Shown here piece after piece: positions 8,383 through 15,600 of a stretch of 64,000 nt of DNA. Under the pieces are notes generated by a model that did not search any database, was not told the DNA's origin, and saw only the letters and a program-made list of their open reading frames with translations. Source of the DNA: Flavimaribacter sp039888615 (GTDB lineage: Bacteria; Pseudomonadota; Alphaproteobacteria; Rhizobiales; Rhizobiaceae); the NCBI GenBank assembly GCA_039888615.1, contig JBDQQS010000002.1; one strand, 5' to 3'. Position numbers and translations under genes: made by a program. Every line of letters begins with the position of its first letter. Within the stretch, counting starts at the first letter, position 1.

Positions 8383-9600
8383 ATGTCCAGCCAGCAAGCT
8401 ACAGAGTCGGTTGCCTCCGGCGCCGCAGGTTCGTCCGCCATCGCGGAAAAGGAACGTGTGGCGGCGCAGTTTGAAACCTCCGGTCCCGAAGACGGCAAGG
8501 TTGTCGTCAGGCTGTCGGGCGGCTGGAACCTGTTCGGCGTGTCCGGCATCGACGCTGCGATGCGCCAGTTGGGGCGTAATCTTGACGGCGTCGAAGTCAC
8601 GATAGACTTGTCGGCCATCACGGCGTTCGACACGTCGGGCGCGCTTGTGATCGTGCGCCTGAAGGACCGGCTGGAATCGCGCAGCAAGACTGTTGCCTAC
8701 AAGGCGATCAGGCAGGATCGGCTTGTGCTTCTCGACGCTGTCGAGAAGGCGATGCACTCGGAATACGACGCCGACGATGCGCCGAAGCAAAAAGCCGGAT
8801 TGGTTGAGAGAATCTTCGCGCCTATCGGCGAGATGGCCTACGAGCTGTATAACGACTTTCTTGCGATGATGTTTATTCTGGGCTCGACGGTGTGGGGCGC
8901 TCGCGTCCGAAGAAAGAAGTCCTCGGGCATCTCCTCCGCCGCGATCTTCAGCCAGATGGATCATGTCGGCGTTCGCGCCATTCCCATCATCACGCTGATG
9001 TCCTTTCTGATCGGCGGCATCATCGCTCAGCAGGGGGCTTTCCAGCTGAGATATTTCGGCGCCGAGATCTTCGTCGTGGATCTGGTCGGAATCCTGCAAT
9101 TGCGCGAGATCGGCGTGCTTTTGACGGCGATCATGATCGCCGGCCGATCGGGCTCCGCAATCACCGCTGAAATCGGCTCGATGAAGATGCGCGAGGAGGT
9201 CGACGCCCTCAAGGTGATGGGCCTCAACCCGATCAGCGTCCTTGTTTTCCCGCGTCTCGTTGCACTGACGATCATGTTGCCGCTGCTTACGATCATGGCG
9301 AATTTCTCGGCCCTGTTCGGCGCCTTGCTCACCACCTGGATCTATTCCGGCATCCAGCCGGAGACCTTCATCAACCGGTTGCGCGAGGCCATCGATTACA
9401 CGTCCGTCGCCTCCGGAATGATCAAGGCGCCGTTCATGGCGCTCATCATCGGCATTGTGGCGTCGGTGGAAGGCCTCAAGGTCGAGGGCAGCGCGGAATC
9501 GCTCGGCCGCCATGTGACGTCGGCTGTCGTCAAGGCCATTTTCGTGGTCATTCTCGTGGACGGCTTGTTCGCTATCTTTTACGGGGCGATTGATTTTTGA
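8383..9600 (+). CDS. MlaE-family lipid ABC transporter permease with N-terminal STAS-like domain
   Basis: 405 residues. Residues about 30-125 look like a STAS domain (VTIDLSAITAFDTSGALVI), a regulatory domain that in the E. coli Mla system is a separate protein (MlaB). Residues about 150-405 are the MlaE permease with 5-6 helices, including the conserved loop LTAIMIAGRSGSAITAEIG and LREIGVLL. The complex is expected to move phospholipids between the membranes. It heads a four-gene operon: the next ATG (MlaF-like) overlaps this stop codon by one base (TGATG), showing translational coupling. Fusion of STAS to MlaE is common in alphaproteobacteria. No good Shine-Dalgarno is visible before the ATG at 8383. 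Confidence 0.9.
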   Translation: MSSQQATESVASGAAGSSAIAEKERVAAQFETSGPEDGKVVVRLSGGWNLFGVSGIDAAMRQLGRNLDGVEVTIDLSAITAFDTSGALVIVRLKDRLESRSKTVAYKAIRQDRLVLLDAVEKAMHSEYDADDAPKQKAGLVERIFAPIGEMAYELYNDFLAMMFILGSTVWGARVRRKKSSGISSAAIFSQMDHVGVRAIPIITLMSFLIGGIIAQQGAFQLRYFGAEIFVVDLVGILQLREIGVLLTAIMIAGRSGSAITAEIGSMKMREEVDALKVMGLNPISVLVFPRLVALTIMLPLLTIMANFSALFGALLTTWIYSGIQPETFINRLREAIDYTSVASGMIKAPFMALIIGIVASVEGLKVEGSAESLGRHVTSAVVKAIFVVILVDGLFAIFYGAIDF

Positions 9601-10424
9601 TGTCTGTGACAGAGACGATAACCGGCCCTCAGGATTCGACGCGGGAACGCCATCCGGACTTCGGCAAGGTCATTCTCGAGGCGCGGGGCATCAATGTCGC
9701 CTTTGGCTCGCACAAGGTGCTGGAGAATCTCGATCTCGATATCCGGCGCGGCGAGATACTTGGATTTGTCGGCGCTTCAGGCGCTGGCAAGTCGGTGCTG
9801 TTGCGCACGATCCTCCAGCTCACGTCAAGACAAGGCGGCGCCATACGCATCCTGGGCGTGGACTACGACGCTGCGACGCCCGCCCAGAAAACCCAGCTCG
9901 ACATGAAGCTTGGCGTGCTGTTCCAGCAAGGCGCCCTGTTTTCTGCGCTCACGGTGCTTGAGAACATCCAGGTGCCGATGCGCGAATATCTGGAGTTGCC
10001 GCAGAAGCTGATGGACGAGCTGGCGCTGCTGAAGATTGAACTCGTCGGCCTGCGGCCGGAGGCGGCCTCGCTCTATCCCTCGGAACTCTCCGGCGGCATG
10101 ATCAAGCGCGCAGGCCTCGCAAGAGCTTTGGCGCTCGATCCCGACCTTGTGTTTCTCGACGAGCCGACGTCGGGTCTCGATCCGATCAGCGCCGCCGAGT
10201 TCGACGAGTTGATCGCGAAACTGCGCGACACTCTCGGCCTGACCGTGTATATGGTGACGCACGATCTCGACAGCCTGTTTTCGGTGTGCGACCGCATTGC
10301 GGTCCTCGGCAACAGGAAAATACTTGTCGAAGGAACGATAGAGGACATGCTTGCGTGCGAAGACCCCTGGGTCAGGTCCTATTTCCACGGGAAAAGAGCC
10401 CGTTCTATTGTGCCGCAGAACTAG
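9600..10424 (+). CDS. MlaF-family ABC transporter ATPase
   Basis: 274 residues from the ATG at 9600. Motifs in order: Walker A GASGAGKS (58-65), Q-loop FQQGALF, signature LSGGMIKRAGLARAL in which MIKR replaces the more usual Q/E-containing sequence as in other Mla ATPases, Walker B LVFLDEPTSGLDP, and the H-loop VTHD. It powers lipid movement by the permease encoded immediately upstream, with which it overlaps by one base. The start is fixed by that overlap; the frame extends only three bases further, to a TTG. It ends 53 bases before the MCE gene. Confidence 0.93.
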   Translation: MSVTETITGPQDSTRERHPDFGKVILEARGINVAFGSHKVLENLDLDIRRGEILGFVGASGAGKSVLLRTILQLTSRQGGAIRILGVDYDAATPAQKTQLDMKLGVLFQQGALFSALTVLENIQVPMREYLELPQKLMDELALLKIELVGLRPEAASLYPSELSGGMIKRAGLARALALDPDLVFLDEPTSGLDPISAAEFDELIAKLRDTLGLTVYMVTHDLDSLFSVCDRIAVLGNRKILVEGTIEDMLACEDPWVRSYFHGKRARSIVPQN

Positions 10425-10477
10425 ACCTTTAGTGTATCAGCGAGAATCACCCGGAAAGGAATGACGGGAACGCGAAT

Positions 10478-11851
10478 ATGGAGACAAAAGCCAACTATAC
10501 CATCGTCGGTATTGTCATCATCCTCATTATTACCGCCGGTTTTATGGGCGTCTACTGGATGGCCACGGCCAACAACCAGGGAGAGACGGCTCGTCTGGAG
10601 ATTCGCATTCCGGGTTCCGCGAGCGGCCTATCGGTCGGGGCGCCGGTTCTGTTCAACGGCATTCGCGTCGGTTCCGTGCGGTCTCTGACGATTGACGGCG
10701 TCGATCCAAACTACGTGCTCGCCATGACGGAAGTTCGCGCCACCGCGCCGGTATACGCGTCCACCAAGGCGGTGCTTGGCATCCAGGGGCTGACCGGTTC
10801 TGCGCATATCGAGCTCAGCGGCGGCAACACCAGCGACCTCAATATTCTCGGGGAAGCCGTCGAGAAGGGCAGTTACGCGGTTCTGACAGCCGATGAATCC
10901 AGCGTTACCAACCTCCTTGCAACCGCAGACGCCATCCTGCAGCGGGTCAACAAGGCCGTCGTCGGCATCGAGGAATTCGTCACGACCGCGAAAGGCCCGC
11001 TGACCCAGACCGTCCAGAACGCTGAAAAATTCTCCGAAGCGCTTGCAGCCAATTCAGGCGGCGTCGACAGTTTCCTCAAAAACGTCTCCTCGCTGTCCAA
11101 AACTCTCGAGGGCGTTTCCGGCAAGCTTGAAGGGCTGGTCACCCGCGCCGAGGCGATCGTCGGCGCAGTGGAGCCTGCGAAAGTCTCCGAGATCGTTCAG
11201 AATGTCGAGACTGTCAGCAAGAACATTTCGGATGCATCCGGTGATTTCAAGCCGATGATCGAGGAGTTCAAGACGGCGGCCACAAACATCGCCGAGCTCA
11301 GCCAGAACGCCGAATCCGCGGTGTCAAAGGTCGAAGGGTTGCTCAATTCGGTTGACACCCAGAAGGTGCAGGAAGTCGTCGACAATATCACCGTCGCCAG
11401 CGCCCAGGCCCGTGAGGGCATTGCCAATCTGACCATGGTGTCGGAGACGATCGGTCAGCGAAACCAGGAAATCGGACAGATCATAGAGAATACGGATCAA
11501 TTGACCGCGCGCCTGAACGAGGCCGCCCTGCAGGTTCAGACGACGCTCAACAAGCTCAACGGCGTCATTGACGGCGCAGATGGTCAGGGCCTTGTGGCCG
11601 AAGCGAAGGATACGTTGAAATCCTTCCAGGACGTCGCCAACAAGATCAACGCGCAGATCGGTCCGATCATGAGCAATGTCGACCGGTTCTCGAATTCCGG
11701 TCTCAAGGATATTGAGGCCCTGGTCAATGAGGCGCGCCGATCGGTCGCCCGGATCGAGAGAGCAGTCGCGCAGATAGGGGAAGATCCGCAGAGTTTGATT
11801 TTCGGTGGATCGGGAAGCGTAAAACAATATGATGGGCGTCGTCGTCGTTGA
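10478..11851 (+). CDS. MCE/MlaD-family lipid-binding protein with long coiled-coil tail
   Basis: 457 residues: one N-terminal membrane anchor (about 8-30), an MCE domain (about 37-118; APVLFNGIRVGSV, GLTGSAHIELSGG), then about 330 residues rich in Asn, Val, Glu and Ser forming a periplasmic helical tail (repeated SKNISDAS, SAVSKVEGLLNSV, TTLNKLNGVIDG types of sequence). MCE proteins form hexameric rings that carry hydrophobic lipid through the periplasm, and long helical tails are common outside the gammaproteobacteria. E. coli MlaD is only about 180 residues, so this is the longer form. It is the third gene of the operon, and the auxiliary lipoprotein follows after 64 nt. Confidence 0.9.
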   Translation: METKANYTIVGIVIILIITAGFMGVYWMATANNQGETARLEIRIPGSASGLSVGAPVLFNGIRVGSVRSLTIDGVDPNYVLAMTEVRATAPVYASTKAVLGIQGLTGSAHIELSGGNTSDLNILGEAVEKGSYAVLTADESSVTNLLATADAILQRVNKAVVGIEEFVTTAKGPLTQTVQNAEKFSEALAANSGGVDSFLKNVSSLSKTLEGVSGKLEGLVTRAEAIVGAVEPAKVSEIVQNVETVSKNISDASGDFKPMIEEFKTAATNIAELSQNAESAVSKVEGLLNSVDTQKVQEVVDNITVASAQAREGIANLTMVSETIGQRNQEIGQIIENTDQLTARLNEAALQVQTTLNKLNGVIDGADGQGLVAEAKDTLKSFQDVANKINAQIGPIMSNVDRFSNSGLKDIEALVNEARRSVARIERAVAQIGEDPQSLIFGGSGSVKQYDGRRRR

Positions 11852-11915
11852 CAAAGCAGAGTTAAGGTCCAAGAGTTCGTAAATCCTGCGTGGATGGCAG
11901 GGACGAGGGGTATTC

Positions 11916-12524
11916 GTGAAGAGTTGTAGTCAATCCGGACTGGCCGTAGCTGTCCTGCTGGCTGGCGCTGCATTTTTGAGTGGATGCGGCGGCGGACCAT
12001 TTGCTCCAAAGCCCGACACCTACGAATTGACGGGTATTCCGACAGTCAAGGGACCGTCCTCGAGAAACCGTCAGATTGTCGTAACCGATCCGGCTGCGCT
12101 GAAGTCTCTGGACGGCTCAAATATCGTTGTGCGGACCTCTCCGGAGGCGATCCAGTACCTCTCCCGATCGCAATGGAATGACAATCTGCCGTCGATCATT
12201 CAGGAACAGCTGATAGCGGCTTTCGAGGACAGCGACCGCCTTGGCGGCGTGGCGAAACCCGGCGACAGCATCGCCGCCGACTATCTCATCTCTCCGACGA
12301 TCCGCGCCTTCGAGATTGTCGCCAGCGACAACGGGGACACGGCCGTCGTCGAGATTTCCGTTCGCATCGTCAATGATCGCAACGGCGTGGTGCGGTCGCA
12401 GAAGGTCTTCCAGGCGACTGCGCCTGTCAGGGGATCTAACAATATCGATTTCATCCGCGCGCTTGATCAGGCCAATGGCAAGGTCGTCACCGACATCGTC
12501 GCCTGGACGTTGAAGATCGTCTGA
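11916..12524 (+). CDS. ABC-type transport auxiliary lipoprotein (PqiC/YmbA-like)
   Basis: 202 residues from a GTG at 11916 that has a good GAGGGG about 6 nt upstream. The N-terminus is a lipoprotein signal with lipobox LSGC (Cys at about 24). The mature part, with YELTGIP, SQWNDNLPSIIQEQLIAAFEDS and DYLISPTIRAFEI, matches the family of outer-membrane lipoproteins that accompany MCE transporters (PF03886-like). It probably anchors or receives lipid at the outer membrane for the Mla-type complex of the three preceding genes. It is the last gene of the operon, with the terminator starting 29 nt downstream. Confidence 0.82.
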   Translation: MKSCSQSGLAVAVLLAGAAFLSGCGGGPFAPKPDTYELTGIPTVKGPSSRNRQIVVTDPAALKSLDGSNIVVRTSPEAIQYLSRSQWNDNLPSIIQEQLIAAFEDSDRLGGVAKPGDSIAADYLISPTIRAFEIVASDNGDTAVVEISVRIVNDRNGVVRSQKVFQATAPVRGSNNIDFIRALDQANGKVVTDIVAWTLKIV

Positions 12525-12552
12525 TCGTCTAAACAGTTTTATGAACGGCAAA

Positions 12553-12579
12553 GGCCGGCTCGCGAGAGCCGGCCTTTTT
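12553..12579 (+). terminator. Rho-independent terminator of the Mla-type operon
   Basis: A 9-bp perfect stem GGCCGGCTC / GAGCCGGCC with a GCGA (GNRA) tetraloop is followed by five T residues. It sits 29 nt after the lipoprotein stop codon and 25 nt from the convergent end of the GPR-like gene. In the other direction only three T residues follow, so it acts mainly on the plus strand. Confidence 0.9.
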
Positions 12580-12603
12580 GGTTGTGCGTATTCGACCGTT
12601 CGT

Positions 12604-15600
12604 CTATTTCAGCCTGCCGCTGGCATGGGCGAGCATTGTGTAGACCTTGCCCGTATCCGACGTCAGATAGGTCTGGGCCACGGACTTGTCCCGATTGTTT
12701 GCGGAGACATCGGCCAGCAGTTTCTCGAAGTCGGAGATGTAGTGATCCACGGCGCTGCGGAACTCCGGTTCCTGGCCGTATTTCTTCTTGATCTCCTCGA
12801 AGGTCTTCTGGCCCTTCAGCGTGTACAGGCGGCGGGTGAAGATGTCCCTTTCGCCGGCCTGGTAACGGCGCCACAGCTCCACGGATGCGTCGTGGTCGAT
12901 GGCGCGGGCGATGTCGACCGACAGCGAGTTCAGGGACTCGACCACTTGGCGCGGGTTGCGGGAACGGCTGCTGTTGGCGGACTGCGCATTGGAGTTGGAC
13001 GCGCGCTGTTCGCCGCCGGTGTCGCCTTCCTCGCGTGATGCGCCGCGCAGCAGGTCCTTGACCCAGCCTTCACCGAAAGACTTGCGCGATGCATTGCCGG
13101 CGTCCGCCTTCGGTTTGGCGCCGCCGCTGTCCATCACGCCGAGGCCGCCGCGCAGGCTCGATGTGGTGTTTGGCGTCGGGCGCTTGGCCGGCTCGACAAG
13201 TCGAGCGGTCGCGGCGCCGGTCGTTCCTGTGCCCTGCGCGGCTGCAGCCGGCTGCGGGGCAGGGGCGGCCTGCGCCTGCACAGGTTCGGCGACAACTGCC
13301 GCAGCTGCTGCGACGGGACGCGCTCCCGGACCGGAATGCTCGAACAGGCCGGATGACTGGTCGACGATGTTCGCAAGGTCCTTGAGAGCCTTGATCTGGT
13401 CGGCGACCGCCTGACGCATCGCTGCGGTGCTTTCGCGGGTTTCCTCAGGCAGGTCGAACACGCCGCGCTTGATTTCCGAGCGGGTGGTGTTCAGCTCCTC
13501 GCGGATCTCGCCGGCGGCGCGACGGATTTCTTCCGTTGCTCCGTTGAAGCGCGACACAGCTTCTTCGACGGCTTCCTTGATCGCCTGCTTCATGTTCTGC
13601 GACGCGTTCGTCGAGCGCGTTTCGGTTTCGGAAAGCAGTTCGCTCAATTCCTTCATGGAGGAAGACAGGCTGCCGGAAAGCTGCTTGGCCGTGCTGTCGG
13701 CCTTTTCGGAGGCCTTGCCGAACGCATCCTGAACTATGCCTTCCAGCGAACGCATGGTCACGCCGATTTCCTCGGAGCGCTCGACCAGACCCTTCGACAG
13801 GTTGTCGAGCGCCTCGCGGCGTTCGTCGAGCGTATTGGCGAGGCTCGACTGCGCAGCGCCCAGCAGGTCGGAGGCGGTGGAAAGCACCTTCGAATGATCG
13901 GAGAAGCTTTCGGCGATCTCGCCGATCCGGCCGAGCGTCGATCCCGAGATGCCGTCGAGCTTGGCAAGGTTGCTTTCAAGCAGTTGCGCCGAATTCGAGA
14001 TCGTTTCCGCCGAGTTGGTGGCCGAAGAGTTGAACTTCTCCGTGGTTTCCACCAACCTGGTGTCGACGCTGGAAAGCGTCGTTGCGGCGTTCTCGATAAG
14101 ATGGGAGATCGACGTGTTGCTCTCTCCCAGTTGCTCGATAAGGCTGACGACGTCCGACCTGAGGCTTGCGCCGGCGCGTTCGATAGCAGCCAGCGTTTCG
14201 CCCGTGCGGGAGGAGAGGGCGCTGACCAGAGCAGAACTCTGCGCCTGCAGCTGATCGGTGCTCGACAGAGTGATCTGCTCGATCTCGGCTGCGATTTCCT
14301 TGCCGCTTTCGAGATAGCGATCGATCAGCGGGCGAGCCTTCTGCTCGATGAGGTTAGACAGCTCCGTGGAGCGGCCGGCGAGCATCGAGTTGAGTTCGCG
14401 GGTCTGCTCGTCGAGAACCGACTTGATCGACTCGTTGCGCGCGGCGATCGCCTGTTCGCTGTTCTCAAGCTGCGCAGCGAAGTTCGTTGCCTGCTGGCCG
14501 ATCTTTTCTTCGGCGTTCATGGCAGCGCTGGTGATCGACTCCGCAGCGCCCAGGAAACTGTTCTCGCTGTCGACCAGCCGGGTGGAAAGGTCGGCAAGCT
14601 GGTTGGTCCAGGATTCCGAACGTTCCGACAGACGACTGTCGATGGCGTCGGAGTAGCTGGCGGCTGCGGCGCTGAGCTGGCTTGCGAACTGTTCGCCGAG
14701 ACCCTGCAGCGACTGCGCGGAGCGCAACGCCTCGGTATCGAACTGGTTGACAGTTTCGGAAACCGTGTCGCGCAGTGTCGTTGCGAGATTGCGCGCCTGT
14801 TCCTCTATCATCGAATTGACGTTCTGCATGCCGGTGCTGAGCGCGCTGTCCATTGTGCCCAGACGTTGCTCCATATTCGACATCTGCTCTTCGACGGATT
14901 GGTTCATCCGGCCGATATTCGACTCGAACACGGTGTCGAGCGCCTTGACGCCGTCGTTGATACGACCTGAAAGTTCTTCCGTTTCCTTGGAAAGCGTATC
15001 GTAGATGGCTCCCGAGCCGCCGCTCAGAAGCGCATCGATGCGTGCGGCGTTGGTTTCCAGCGTGTTTGCCAGTTGTTCCGTATTGCCGACTACGGAATTC
15101 GAAATTGTTTCCGAATGATCGCGCATGATGCCGTCGATACGCTCGGCGTTGGAGCCGAGGGTGACTGCCAGCGCATGCGTATTGTCGGTGACAGCCCTTT
15201 CGACAGCCGATGCGCCGTCGCGCAACAGGGTTTCCAGACGGTCGGTGTTCGAGCCCAGCGTATTGGCGATGGACTGGGTGCCTTCCGTGGAGGCGTTGGT
15301 GATGATGGCTTCGCCTTCGCGGATCAGGGCGGCCATGCGCTCCGTATTGGAGCTGAGAGTGGTTTCCAGATCGCTGGAGCTGGATTTCGCCGCCTCGTTG
15401 ATGGCGGACGTGCCCGAGGTGATGAGACCTTCCAGGCGGTCGGCGGATGCGCCCATCGTGCGCTCGAGCGCGTTGGCTCCCTGTTCCGCCGCCTGATTGA
15501 GGCCGGACGTACCGGTGTTGATCAGGTTTTCGAGCCGGTCTGCCGACGAGCTCAGCGTCCGCTCGAGAGCGCCGCTGCTCTGTTCCGCGGCTTCGTTGAT

